From JBJKSO01 sp046703825 (GTDB lineage: Bacteria > Chloroflexota > Dormibacteria > Aeolococcales > Bog-877), in assembly GCA_046703825.1 (NCBI GenBank), contig JBJKSO010000094.1:1-38634 (forward strand): a DNA stretch of 38,634 nucleotides, read 5' to 3'. The notes beneath the pieces were generated by a model. It was not told the origin of the DNA. It saw nothing but the letters and a program-made list of their open reading frames with translations, and did not search any database. Positions 15,608 to 23,235 of this stretch are shown one piece after another (the first letter of the stretch is position 1; each line of letters opens with the position of its first letter). The translations under genes were made by a program, and so were the position numbers.

Positions 15608-16465
15608 ATGGTGGCAGGAATAGTTATCGGCGTGGTGGTAGCGGTGCTCTTCGTGCTGCTGATCGCCTTCTCGGCCAGCTTCCGGGTGATCAATGAATAC
15701 GAGCGCGGGGTGGTCTTTCGCCTGGGCCGCTTGATCGATGTCAAAGGTCCCGGGCCGCGTCTGCTGATTCCGTTCGCCGATCGCATGACCAAGATCGATC
15801 TGCGGGTGACGGTGCACGAGGTGCCCCCCCAAGACGTGATCACCCGCGACAACGTGACGATCCGCGTCACGGCGGTGGTGTTCTTCCGCGTGGTCGACGC
15901 CCGCGACGCCTACGTCAAGGTGAACGACTACCGCAGCACCATCTCCAAGACCGCCCAGACCACGCTGCGCTCGATTCTGGGGCAGTCCATGTTGGACGAC
16001 CTGCTCAGCCGGCGCGAGAAGATCAACGCCGAACTCCAGGCGGTGATCGACGAGCAAACCGAGCCCTGGGGAGTGAAGGTCACCGCAGTGGAGGTCAAGG
16101 ACGTCGACCTGCCCCAGACCATGCAGCGGGCGATGGCCCTGCAGGCCGAGGCCGAACGCGAGAAGCGGGCCAAGATCATCAGGGCCGAGGGCGAGTTCCA
16201 AGCCGCCCAGACGCTGACCAATGCCGCCGAGGTGATTGCCTCCCAGCCGGCCACACTGCAGTTGCGCTACCTGCAAACTCTCTCTGAGATCGGCACCGAG
16301 CAGAACTCGGTAGTGGTATTCCCGCTGCCGCTCGACATGATCCAGCCGTTCCTTGAAACCAAGCGCCCCGCCCCGCACAGCAACGGTCGAGTGGTCCGTT
16401 CCCAGGCTCGCCCGCTGGCCAAGACGGAGGCGGACTCCCAAGACCCGGCAAGTACTGTCGGCTAG
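15608..16465 (+). CDS. stomatin/slipin (SPFH/band 7) protein
   Basis: Membrane-anchored oligomeric scaffold of the stomatin family, thought to organise membrane microdomains and membrane protein quality control with NfeD. A single N-terminal hydrophobic segment (IVIGVVVAVLFVLLIAFSASF) leads to the SPFH core: VINEYERGVVFRLGRL, GPGPRLLIPFADRMTKIDLR, PPQDVITRDNVTIRVTAVVFFRV, SILGQSMLDDLLSRREKIN and the EVKDVDLP motif. A coiled-coil AEAEREKRAKIIRAEGE follows. The C-terminal tail carries basic, low-complexity sequence. ATG 15608 is preceded by a perfect AAGGAGG nine bases before, the strongest ribosome site in the window, suggesting high expression. Confidence 0.95.
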   Translation: MVAGIVIGVVVAVLFVLLIAFSASFRVINEYERGVVFRLGRLIDVKGPGPRLLIPFADRMTKIDLRVTVHEVPPQDVITRDNVTIRVTAVVFFRVVDARDAYVKVNDYRSTISKTAQTTLRSILGQSMLDDLLSRREKINAELQAVIDEQTEPWGVKVTAVEVKDVDLPQTMQRAMALQAEAEREKRAKIIRAEGEFQAAQTLTNAAEVIASQPATLQLRYLQTLSEIGTEQNSVVVFPLPLDMIQPFLETKRPAPHSNGRVVRSQARPLAKTEADSQDPASTVG

Positions 16466-17183
16466 CGACCCTACGGCCCTGGCCCCAGGAGAGGCGGCCC
16501 GGCTGCTCCTCCTGGGCTCCGGGGAGTTCGAGGACTGGGTGGGGCAGGCCGAGCGCGACGCGCTCGCCGAGTCCGCCGGCGACGGGTCCGTCGCCCTTTT
16601 CGCTACCGCCAGCGCCCCCGAAGGCGACGTGATCTTCCGGCGCTGGGAGACGCTCGGGCTCGAGCACTATCGGCGCCTGGGGGTCCGCGCCCGAGCCCTC
16701 TCCGTCCGGAACCGCGCGGACGCCAATCTGTCGACCTGGGCGGACCAATTAGGTGAATGCAGCCTCGTGTTCTTCTCGGGGGGCAACCCCGCTTACCTCG
16801 AGCGGACCCTCGCCGGCACCCAACTGTGGACGGCAATCCGAGTTCGCCTCGCGGCGGGCGCGTGGTACGGAGGCTGCAGCGCAGGCGCCATGGTGGTGGG
16901 TACCCCGCCGGCGCGGGATCTCAACGCGCGGTTCTCATTTGGCAGCGGTCTCGCGCTCCGCCCCGAGACCTTCGGGGTGCATTGGGACTCCCCGTTCATG
17001 CGCGCCCTCCGACCGGTCCTGACCCACCGGCTCGAGCCGGACCGTCGATTGATCGGGATCGGTGAGCGAACTGCGATCCGTTCGGTGGATGGCGGCTGGC
17101 TGGTCTACGGCCTGGGAAAGGTGGAAGATCGGTCAGACGGAGGACGCCGCAGCTACCGGTCCGGCGAGATCATCGGCGCCTGA
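16455..17183 (+). CDS. peptidase S51 / cyanophycinase-like hydrolase
   Basis: Class I glutamine amidotransferase-like serine peptidase of the S51 (PepE/cyanophycinase) family. Key motifs are LLLLGSGEF near the start, ALFATASAPEGD, SLVFFSGGNPAYLERTL, the nucleophile elbow YGGCSAGAMVVG (Ser about 142) and a downstream FGVHWDSPFMRAL region carrying a candidate catalytic His. Substrate could be aspartyl dipeptides or another small peptide; cyanophycin genes are not nearby. The start is unclear: the frame has no ATG/GTG between the stomatin stop and the first motif. CTG 16455 is used; TTG 16353 would overlap stomatin by 113 nt and add a basic, coding-shadow-like leader. It is downstream of NfeD-stomatin and probably co-transcribed. 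Confidence 0.8.
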   Translation: MSASDPTALAPGEAARLLLLGSGEFEDWVGQAERDALAESAGDGSVALFATASAPEGDVIFRRWETLGLEHYRRLGVRARALSVRNRADANLSTWADQLGECSLVFFSGGNPAYLERTLAGTQLWTAIRVRLAAGAWYGGCSAGAMVVGTPPARDLNARFSFGSGLALRPETFGVHWDSPFMRALRPVLTHRLEPDRRLIGIGERTAIRSVDGGWLVYGLGKVEDRSDGGRRSYRSGEIIGA

Positions 17184-17211
17184 GCAGCGCCAAATGATCT
17201 AGACGTCCGCA

Positions 17212-17225
17212 GTTTCACGTGGAAC
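17212..17225. promoter_or_regulatory. parS centromere site
   Basis: GTTTCACGTGGAAC is a near-palindrome built on the CACGTG core. It combines one arm of the Bacillus-type GTTTCACGTGAAAC and one of the GTTCCACGTGGAAC type, so either half is a known ParB target. It lies 25 nt before parA and covers the likely -35 region, so ParB binding could also repress parAB. I found no second copy of this quality in the window. Confidence 0.85.
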
Positions 17226-17242
17226 TTGGGGAGACATATACT
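17214..17242 (+). promoter_or_regulatory. parA promoter, leaderless
   Basis: A perfect TATACT at 17237-17242 is followed by seven bases and then ATG 17250. A weak -35 (TTCACG, 17214-17219) lies 17 bases upstream within parS. Confidence 0.65.
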
Positions 17243-17249
17243 GGCGCAC

Positions 17250-18032
17250 ATGTCCAGCCCCCACGTCATAGCCATCTGCAATCAGAAGGGCGGCGTGGGC
17301 AAGACCACTACCGCGATCAACCTCGGTGCGGCCCTGGCCGAGAAGGGATCGCGGGTGCTGCTGGTGGACTGTGATCCCCAGGCGAATGCCACCTCCGGGC
17401 TCGGGATCAGGCCGTCCGAGCGCGAAACGTCGGTCTACGACGTCGTGGTGCTGGGACAACCGCTACGCGAGGTCACGGTAGCAATCGAGCAGGTGCCGAA
17501 CCTGGTGCTGGTCCCCTCGCACGTCTCGCTCGCGGGCTCGGAGTTGGAGCTGGCGGAGCTGCCGCTGAGGGAATCCAGACTCCGGCTGGCACTCGAAGGC
17601 CTCGACGATTTCGACTACGTGTTACTCGATACGCCGCCTTCACTGGGCCTGCTGACCGTCAACTGCCTGGTCGCGTCGGAATCGGTGCTCATTCCCTTGC
17701 AGTGCGAGTACTACGCCCTGGAGGGGTTGACCCTGCTCAACCAGACCCAAGCCCTGGTCCGCCAGTCGCTCAACCGGAGGCTCAAGCTGCTGGGAATCGT
17801 ATTGACTTTGTTCGATCCGAGAACCATTCTCAGTGCCCAGGTGGTCAGCCAGGTCAGGCAGCAGTTCGGAGAACAGACGTTCGATACGGTGATCCCGCGC
17901 TCAGTTCGCCTCAGCGAGGCCCCGAGCCATGGGCTGCCGATCACGCTTTACGAACCGGCTGGTCGTGGCGCCACTGCCTACCGGTCTTTGGCAGACGAGC
18001 TGCTGGCCCGGACGGCGGCGGTGGCGGCGTGA
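17250..18032 (+). CDS. parA: chromosome partitioning ATPase ParA (Soj)
   Basis: Deviant Walker ATPase that moves ParB-bound origins over the nucleoid and may act on DnaA, as Soj does. Residues 8-20 hold AICNQKGGVGKTT, the deviant P-loop with the signature Lys; LLVDCDPQANATSGLG is the switch I region, and YVLLDTPPSLGLLTVNCL is Walker B. 260 aa is the usual chromosomal Soj size. ATG 17250 is preferred over in-frame TTG 17226 because the TATACT box sits seven bases before it. The TGA overlaps parB as GTGA. It is close to the origin, as is normal. Confidence 0.96.
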   Translation: MSSPHVIAICNQKGGVGKTTTAINLGAALAEKGSRVLLVDCDPQANATSGLGIRPSERETSVYDVVVLGQPLREVTVAIEQVPNLVLVPSHVSLAGSELELAELPLRESRLRLALEGLDDFDYVLLDTPPSLGLLTVNCLVASESVLIPLQCEYYALEGLTLLNQTQALVRQSLNRRLKLLGIVLTLFDPRTILSAQVVSQVRQQFGEQTFDTVIPRSVRLSEAPSHGLPITLYEPAGRGATAYRSLADELLARTAAVAA

Positions 18033-18904
18033 CCAAGCCCCGCGGTCTGGGGCGGGGCTTGGAACAGCTCATACCCACGGGCGGCAGTCTCTTCCCGCCT
18101 GCAGGCGACGAGCAGGCCGTGAAGGAGGTGCCGGTCGAGCTGGTGGAAGCGAACCCCCTCCAGCCCCGCAGCTCGGTCGACCCGGCAGCTTTGCGCGAGC
18201 TCGCGGACTCCATCCTGCAGTACGGCGTGCTCCAACCGTTGGTCGTGGAGGCCCACGAGGGTCGCTTTCGGCTGGTAGCAGGAGAGCGCCGTCTGCGAGC
18301 GGCACGGCTCGCTGGTCTCGAGCGGGTGCCGGTGGTGGTTCGCCCAGTGGGCCCGGATCGGGAGCGGCTTGAACTCGCCTTGGTGGAGAATCTGCAGCGC
18401 AACGACCTGGCGGTCCTCGACGAAGCTCGCGCCTTCAACCGGCTCTGCGATGAGTTCGGCCTCACTCAAGAGCAGGTCGCCCAACGCGTGGGGAGAAGCC
18501 GGCCCGCGGTCGCCAACACCATTCGCCTCCTCCAGGCGGTGCCGGAGGTGCAGGCCGCCCTCGACTCCCAACGCATCTCCTCAGCCCATGCGCGGACCCT
18601 GCTGGCCATCGGCGACCCCCTCCTGCAGGCGCGTGCACTCGAGCAGATCCTGTCTCGCGACCTTTCGGTGCGCGAGACGGAGCGGCTGGTGTCGCGCCTC
18701 ATCAACCGGCCTTCGCCAGTACAAAAACCAGGACCTACGCCGGTATCGGCCGAGCTGAGCGCCCTGGCGGACGCGATCGCGCGGCGCCTGGCCACCCGGG
18801 TGACCATCCAGCCCCGACCGCGGGGGCGGGGGCGGATTGTTATCGACTATTTCTCGTCGGAGGAGCTTGCCGGGCTCTGCGATCGCCTCGGCGTGCATCT
18901 CTGA
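18029..18904 (+). CDS. parB: chromosome partitioning protein ParB (Spo0J)
   Basis: CTP-dependent DNA clamp that loads at parS and spreads. The 291 aa protein begins KPRGLGRGLEQLIP (ParA-stimulating N-terminus), then has VELVEANPLQPR and LADSILQYGVLQPLVV, and the CTPase/ParB-N block RLVAGERRLRAARLAGLERVPVVV. It continues with ENLQRNDLAVLDEARAFNRL, the HTH LTQEQVAQRVGRSRPAVANTIRLL, and the closing segment SRDLSVRETERLVSRL. The C-terminal dimerisation region ends in VIDYFSSEELAGLCDRLG. GTG 18029 overlaps the parA stop. Confidence 0.96.
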   Translation: MTKPRGLGRGLEQLIPTGGSLFPPAGDEQAVKEVPVELVEANPLQPRSSVDPAALRELADSILQYGVLQPLVVEAHEGRFRLVAGERRLRAARLAGLERVPVVVRPVGPDRERLELALVENLQRNDLAVLDEARAFNRLCDEFGLTQEQVAQRVGRSRPAVANTIRLLQAVPEVQAALDSQRISSAHARTLLAIGDPLLQARALEQILSRDLSVRETERLVSRLINRPSPVQKPGPTPVSAELSALADAIARRLATRVTIQPRPRGRGRIVIDYFSSEELAGLCDRLGVHL

Positions 18905-18922
18905 CCTTTCGGAAGGCCCGCC

Positions 18923-18928
18923 TATACT
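18923..18928 (+). promoter_or_regulatory. -10 box for leaderless lepB
   Basis: A perfect TATACT is followed by six bases and GTG 18935. A poor -35 candidate (CTGACC at 18901-18906) overlaps the end of parB. The gene thus has its own start site despite following parB closely. Confidence 0.6.
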
Positions 18929-18934
18929 GCCCGC

Positions 18935-19660
18935 GTGCCCAGTGACCCTGTCGTCGCGCCCCCGGGACGAGAGGACAGCTCGCCGACGCCCCGAGGCGGA
19001 GGACCCGGGCAGGGCAGGCGCCGCTCGCCGATCCGTGACGTGATCGAAGTGGTGGTGCTCGCACTCGCCATCTACCTGGTGATCGCGTTCGCGATCCAGC
19101 CGGTTCACGTCGAGGGGACCAGCATGTACCCCGGCCTGCAGAACAACAACCTGCTCCTGGCGGAGCGGGTCTCCCTGTACCTGAGCGGTCCGTCCCGAGG
19201 CCAGATCGTGATCATCAAGCCGCCCATCCGGTCAAGCACGGACTTCATAAAGCGTGTGGTCGGGCTTCCCGGGCAGTGGGTCAGGATCGCGCCCAACAAG
19301 GCGGGCGTGGGCCACGTCTACATCAGCAGCTCCCGGCCGACCTCGCCCACCGGGGGTACCGAGCTACACGAGCCCTACATCAACGGCGTGTGGCGTGTGG
19401 AAGTGCTGTGCTGCACGGCGGCCGGCACCTACTCCCCCTCCCTGCCGTCGACGGGACGCTGGGCTCGCATCCCCGCGCACGCCTATTTCGTCCTCGGTGA
19501 CAACCGCAACGTTTCCGAGGACTCGAGGACGTTTGGCTGGGAACCCAGCAGTGGCGTGGACGGCGTTGCCATCTTCCGCTTCTGGCCGTTCGCCGAGATC
19601 GGCCCTATCCCCAGCCTCGATCCCACGCTAGGGGCCGCGGTCGCAGCGCTGCTCGGCTAG
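18935..19660 (+). CDS. lepB: signal peptidase I
   Basis: Membrane-bound Ser/Lys protease that removes Sec and Tat signal peptides on the outer face. A cytosolic tail rich in Pro, Gly and Arg (residues 1-34) precedes one membrane segment (VIEVVVLALAIYLVIAFAIQ). Box B is HVEGTSMYPGL with nucleophile Ser63, box D is FIKRVVGLPG with general base Lys106, and box E is VLGDNRNVSEDSR (about 187-198). A 50-residue insertion between boxes D and E includes a CC pair. Length 241 aa is normal for a single-pass form. GTG 18935 is six bases after TATACT. Confidence 0.95.
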   Translation: MPSDPVVAPPGREDSSPTPRGGGPGQGRRRSPIRDVIEVVVLALAIYLVIAFAIQPVHVEGTSMYPGLQNNNLLLAERVSLYLSGPSRGQIVIIKPPIRSSTDFIKRVVGLPGQWVRIAPNKAGVGHVYISSSRPTSPTGGTELHEPYINGVWRVEVLCCTAAGTYSPSLPSTGRWARIPAHAYFVLGDNRNVSEDSRTFGWEPSSGVDGVAIFRFWPFAEIGPIPSLDPTLGAAVAALLG

Positions 19661-19882
19661 CCACGACCAGCGCCGTAAGGCGCGCTGACGGGCGAGTCCG
19701 GGTTCTGGCGGTAGCGCCACTGCCGCTGGATACCGGGATCTTTAGCCGGTCCTGGCCAACCGCAGGGTCACCCCGCCTCCCTGGCCACGGCCAGGCGGGC
19801 GAACGCGGACTGTCTCGCCGGCTCGGGTGCGCGGGCGGGAAGGCCCTTCCGCCGGGAGTCGTGGCGGGCCCGCTCCGGACGC
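19661..19882. other. intergenic, convergent lepB/TetR, no gene seen
   Basis: No credible ORF or RNA gene. It holds the hairpin at 19780-19795 and an imperfect GC stem near 19707-19725. Confidence 0.4.
19780..19795. terminator. candidate hairpin between lepB and TetR
   Basis: CCTGGCC, two bases, GGCCAGG forms a perfect 7-bp stem between convergent genes. No T-run follows on either strand, so intrinsic termination is uncertain, and a two-base loop would force opening of the inner pair. Confidence 0.3.
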
Positions 19883-20572
19883 CTACTGGTGTTTTCCGCC
19901 GGTGGCGGCCTTACTTGGGTTATTGGCCTTGATACGCGCAAGAGCGGCCGCGTGGCGGTCACGGCTGGGCGGCGCTTCAGAGACCAAACGGACCAGGGCC
20001 ACCATCAGGTCGACTGCCGCTTCATCCGTGATGCCCTGCTCGCGGACCAGTGACCTCCAGGTGGGAAACGCGAGCGCGTGCCCGAGGACGGCTTTGGGGA
20101 GGCTCGGAGGTGGGGAGCGGACCAGCCCTCCCTCCAAGAGAAGGTCCTGTGTGGAGGCCAAATAGCGGTGGTAGCCATCGAGAAGTGGTGTGAGCACCGG
20201 GACCAAGGGCTCATCTCTGAGGACGCGCTCTAGCATGGCCGCGGTTCTGTGGTAGAAGGCGTAGAGCTCTTGCAGAGCCTCCCGGAGGCGCTGCCAGGGG
20301 TCGGCGATCCCCGCCCAGCGAGCTTGGTCGGGCGGCGGGTTGACCGCCGCCCAGTGCGAGCTGCAGGCGGCGAACAGGCTGCGCTGGTCGGGGAAGTGGC
20401 GGTAGACGGTCGAGCGCCGAACTCCAGCTAGCTTGGCGACGGCGTCGATCGACGTCCTTGCCGGCCCCAGGGTGCCGTGGAGCTCGACTGCACTCTCAGT
20501 AATCCGGAGGCGGGTCTCGGCCTCGGTGTCCGCTCGGCGGCGCTTCCGATACTGGCGTTTTTGGTGCGACAT
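19883..20572 (-). CDS. TetR/AcrR-family regulator
   Basis: Dimeric DNA-binding repressor of unknown ligand. The N-terminus is unusually basic (MSHQKRQYRKRRRADTEAET) before the family HTH: LRITESAVELHGTLGPARTS is helix 1, IDAVAKLAGVRRSTVYRHFPDQ is the helix-turn-helix and LFAACSSHW follows. The remaining 160 residues are helical, forming the ligand and dimer domain. 229 aa is somewhat long for the family. ATG 20572 is used. It is divergent from the cupin gene across 85 bp, the usual layout for a TetR repressor and its target. Confidence 0.9.
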   Translation of the reverse strand: MSHQKRQYRKRRRADTEAETRLRITESAVELHGTLGPARTSIDAVAKLAGVRRSTVYRHFPDQRSLFAACSSHWAAVNPPPDQARWAGIADPWQRLREALQELYAFYHRTAAMLERVLRDEPLVPVLTPLLDGYHRYLASTQDLLLEGGLVRSPPPSLPKAVLGHALAFPTWRSLVREQGITDEAAVDLMVALVRLVSEAPPSRDRHAAALARIKANNPSKAATGGKHQ

Positions 20573-20586
20573 ACGCGTACTACGAT

Positions 20587-20615
20587 ATTGACAGCGGGGG
20601 CGGCCGCGGGCAAAA
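20587..20615 (+). promoter_or_regulatory. cupin promoter with possible TetR operator
   Basis: A perfect TTGACA (20587-20592) is followed, after 17 bases, by CAAAAT (20610-20615). Just left, CGTACTACG (20576-20584) is a short inverted repeat with one central base, a candidate half of a TetR site; it lies between the TetR start and this -35. Confidence 0.5.
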
Positions 20616-20657
20616 TACCCGGCGACAGCAGTGTCGCGTCAAATTGAGGAGACCGGG

Positions 20658-21155
20658 ATGACCGCGACCAGGGCAAGGGTGCTCAGGCCCGAGGACGGCA
20701 AGGTGGGGTCCATCGGCACCATCGGGGTCCGATTTATGCTCAACGGCGAGGAAGCCGGCGGCCGCTTCGCTTTGGTAGAGCACCCGATGGCGCCACGCGC
20801 GCTGGCCGCTCCGCTCCACCGGCACAGCCGGGAGGACGAGTACAGCCTGGTACTGCGAGGCAAGGTCGGCGCGCTCTTGGGTGACGAAGTGCTGGTAGGC
20901 GGCCCGGGCGACTTGATCTTCAAGCCCCGCGAGCAGTGGCACACCTTCTGGAACGCTGGCGACGAGCCGGCCAGCCTGATCGAGATCATCTCGCCCGCTG
21001 GCTTCGAGCGGTTCTTCGAGGAGCTAGTGGACCTGGGCGGGGCGACGGAGATCCCGCCGGGGATCTTCTCCGAGTTGTGCCAGCGCTATGCGCTGGACAT
21101 GCAGCCCGACAGCGTGCCGGGGTTGCTGGAACGCTTTCACCTCCGGATGGCGTAG
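20658..21155 (+). CDS. cupin-domain protein
   Basis: Single-domain cupin of 165 aa, a metal-binding beta-barrel of unknown substrate. The first cupin motif is HRHSREDEYSLVLRGKVGALLG, giving His-x-His, Glu and the second strand; the second motif is GPGDLIFKPREQWHTFWNAG with the third His. These are the ligands expected in quercetin-dioxygenase-like or isomerase cupins. ATG 20658 has GAGGAG seven bases upstream; GTG 20631 is a weaker alternative. It faces away from the TetR gene, so TetR control is likely. It could act on a small phenolic, sugar or oxidised compound. Confidence 0.85.
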   Translation: MTATRARVLRPEDGKVGSIGTIGVRFMLNGEEAGGRFALVEHPMAPRALAAPLHRHSREDEYSLVLRGKVGALLGDEVLVGGPGDLIFKPREQWHTFWNAGDEPASLIEIISPAGFERFFEELVDLGGATEIPPGIFSELCQRYALDMQPDSVPGLLERFHLRMA

Positions 21156-21437
21156 GCGCCTGCCTGACCAAGCCGGGGCGGCGGCCCCCTTATTCTGGGA
21201 GTGGCACCGTGCACCCTCGGGCGTGGCCCGACAGCACCTGCCACGAGGGCAACCCGGCTCTCGGCAGGACCGGCTCACCCCATCCGGTCCGTAGCGGGTC
21301 AAGGAAGATCGAGCCCTCATCAGCCACAGCGGATACCTTCGTCGATCTTTGAGCGCCAAGAAAGGGGCAGCCTGTCCGTATCCCCCGGCACCCAGGGTGC
21401 CGGGGATCCTGTCAGCTGTCGGGGCTAGTCCCGCCCC
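21156..21437. other. intergenic, convergent cupin/ndk, no gene seen
   Basis: About 280 bp with no protein or RNA gene that I can support. It contains the strong palindrome at 21383-21405 and a CCCCTTAGGGG at 21434-21444 that includes the ndk stop. Confidence 0.4.
21383..21405. terminator. perfect GC palindrome, bidirectional terminator candidate
   Basis: An 11-base arm (CCCCGGCACCC) meets its exact complement with a single central base. As RNA it would form a hairpin of about eight or nine GC-rich pairs with a small loop. It lies between convergent genes, which favours a terminator role. It lacks a following T-run on either strand, so a protein-binding site is possible. Confidence 0.45.
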
Positions 21438-21887
21438 TTAGGGGTAGATCCACCGCGATCCGTCGCGATCCCAGCTAACCAGTTCCTCCGCCGCGAAGAA
21501 GATGGCGATCTCCTCCTCCGCGCGGGCGGGCGAGTCGGAGCCGTGGATCAGGTTCTGACCGATGTCCACGCCATAATCACCCCGGATGGTGCCCGGCGCC
21601 GCGTTGGCGGGGTTGGTCGGCCCCATCATCGACCGCACCAGGCTCACCGCGTTAGGTGCCTCGAGCACGATGGCAACCACCGGAGACGAGGTGAGGAAGT
21701 CAATCACCGCGTCGAAGAACGGTCGTCCCCGATGCTCTGCATAGTGCCGTTCGGCGCGGGCTTTGGGCACCGACTCCATCTTGAGTCCAACCAGACGCAG
21801 GCCGCGACGCTCGAAGCGGCCGATGACCTCGCCGACCAGTCCGCGCTGGACACCGTCCGGCTTCACCAAGACCAAAGTCCTCTCCAC
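21438..21887 (-). CDS. ndk: nucleoside diphosphate kinase
   Basis: Equilibrates nucleoside di- and triphosphates through a phospho-His. The 149 aa protein starts MERTLVLVKPDGVQRGLVGE, has the TNPANAAPGTIRGDYG segment and the active-site block NLIHGSDSPARAEEEI with His115. GTG 21887 has AAGGAG six bases upstream. It is the last gene of the minus-strand rpmH-to-ndk cluster, 31 nt after the M16 peptidase. Confidence 0.97.
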   Translation of the reverse strand: MERTLVLVKPDGVQRGLVGEVIGRFERRGLRLVGLKMESVPKARAERHYAEHRGRPFFDAVIDFLTSSPVVAIVLEAPNAVSLVRSMMGPTNPANAAPGTIRGDYGVDIGQNLIHGSDSPARAEEEIAIFFAAEELVSWDRDGSRWIYP

Positions 21888-21918
21888 CAGTGTCTCCTTC
21901 TGAACAACCGCCGCCAGC

Positions 21919-23235
21919 TCAGACTCCGTCCAGCCCCGCGTCCAGCGCCGCCCGCAGCGGCTCGTCCCCGACCCCCGGTCCCACCGCGGCGACCGTCCAG
22001 GCTTGGTGGCAGAACAGTCGCCGCGCCATGTCCTGAAGCTCCTCTGGTTCCACCGCCTCGACGGCGGCGATGATTTCGGCTGGCGCCAGCACGCCGTCGG
22101 TGAGCAACGCTTGGTGGCCGAGAAACTCGGACATGGCGCTGGTGCCCTCGAGTTGCAGGCGAAGCCTGCCGGCGATCTGGGCCTTGGCCTTGTCCAGTTC
22201 CTCCCGCCCGACCGGGCGCTCCCCCAGGTTGCGGGCTTCGCGAAGAGCTCCCGACATCGCCGCTACCGCCTGGTCGGGATGCGTTGCCAGGTAGATGGAG
22301 AGATCACCGCTGTCGCGCTGGCGGGCTGTGTAGGAGTGCACCTCGTAGGCGAGTGCCTGGTTCTCCCGCAGCTCGAGGAAGAGCCGGCTGCTCATGCCCT
22401 CCCCCAGCACGCAGTTGACCAGGTCGACCTTCCAGCGCTCGTGGTCAAGGTAGGACGGGCAGCGCACTCCGAGGGTGAGGTGAACCTGCTCGCCACGCCG
22501 CCGGCGGGCAAGCACGGCGGGCCTGGGCACGGCGGGTTCGGGCACACCGCCATCCGACAGCCGGGCGTTGCCGGCCCGAGCGCCGGGCAGACCGCCCAGA
22601 AGACGCCCCAACTCCGCCCGGGCGACGTCGGGCTGGAAGCCTCCGGCGACCACCGCGACCACCCGGTCGCGGGTGTAGAACGTCCTCCGATAGCCGTCGA
22701 GTTCAGCGGCGCCGACCCGCCCGAGCGATGCCTTGGTGCCGGCGGGATCGCGGGCCAGGGGATGGCGGCCCCACATCAACCGGTCGAAGAGCATCTGCAC
22801 CAGTTCACCCGGCTGATCCAGATACATGCCGAGTTCTTCGATCACCACCCCGCGTTCCCGGTCCACCTCCTCGGGGCGGATCAGCGGAGCAAACGCCAGC
22901 TGGGTCACCACGTCCAGCGCCAGCCCCAGCCTCTCGGCGGGGACTTTGGCCCAGAAGGTGGTCATCTCCTTCTCGGTGCTGGCGTTTAGGACTCCGCCCA
23001 CCCCCTCGACCGCCTCGGAGATGGCTCTCGCCGTGGGGTAGCGTTCGGTCCCCTTGAAGACTATGTGCTCCAGGAAGTGGGACACACCCGCCAGCCGGAG
23101 GGGCTCCCATCGCGAGCCGACCCGCACCATCAGCGAGACCGTCACGGACTCGCGGCCCTCCATGGGCGCCAAGATGGCCCGGGTGCCGTCGGCCAGCGTC
23201 AGGCTGGACCACCGAACTCCGCCCTCGCCGGGCAT
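21919..23235 (-). CDS. M16-family zinc peptidase
   Basis: Processing-protease-like (pitrilysin superfamily) metallopeptidase, 438 aa. The zinc motif HFLEH is at 53-57 and the third ligand Glu134 in VIEELGMY follows with the classic 76-residue spacing, so this is the active-subunit type. Later blocks include FYTRDRVVAVVAGGFQPD and the C-terminal half VNCVLGEGMSSRLFLELRENQALAYEVHSY with the R...Y substrate-binding pair. ATG 23235 overlaps the lipoprotein stop (TGATG). No inactive M16 partner is adjacent, so it may act as a homodimer. No signal peptide is seen. Confidence 0.94.
   Translation of the reverse strand: MPGEGGVRWSSLTLADGTRAILAPMEGRESVTVSLMVRVGSRWEPLRLAGVSHFLEHIVFKGTERYPTARAISEAVEGVGGVLNASTEKEMTTFWAKVPAERLGLALDVVTQLAFAPLIRPEEVDRERGVVIEELGMYLDQPGELVQMLFDRLMWGRHPLARDPAGTKASLGRVGAAELDGYRRTFYTRDRVVAVVAGGFQPDVARAELGRLLGGLPGARAGNARLSDGGVPEPAVPRPAVLARRRRGEQVHLTLGVRCPSYLDHERWKVDLVNCVLGEGMSSRLFLELRENQALAYEVHSYTARQRDSGDLSIYLATHPDQAVAAMSGALREARNLGERPVGREELDKAKAQIAGRLRLQLEGTSAMSEFLGHQALLTDGVLAPAEIIAAVEAVEPEELQDMARRLFCHQAWTVAAVGPGVGDEPLRAALDAGLDGV

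Noticed and set aside
16353..16454. TTG-started N-terminal extension of the S51 peptidase
   Set aside because: It overlaps stomatin by 113 nt and its Arg/Pro/Thr-rich product looks like an out-of-frame shadow.
19661..19882. tRNA-like GGTTC segment
   Set aside because: No cloverleaf or acceptor stem could be built around it.
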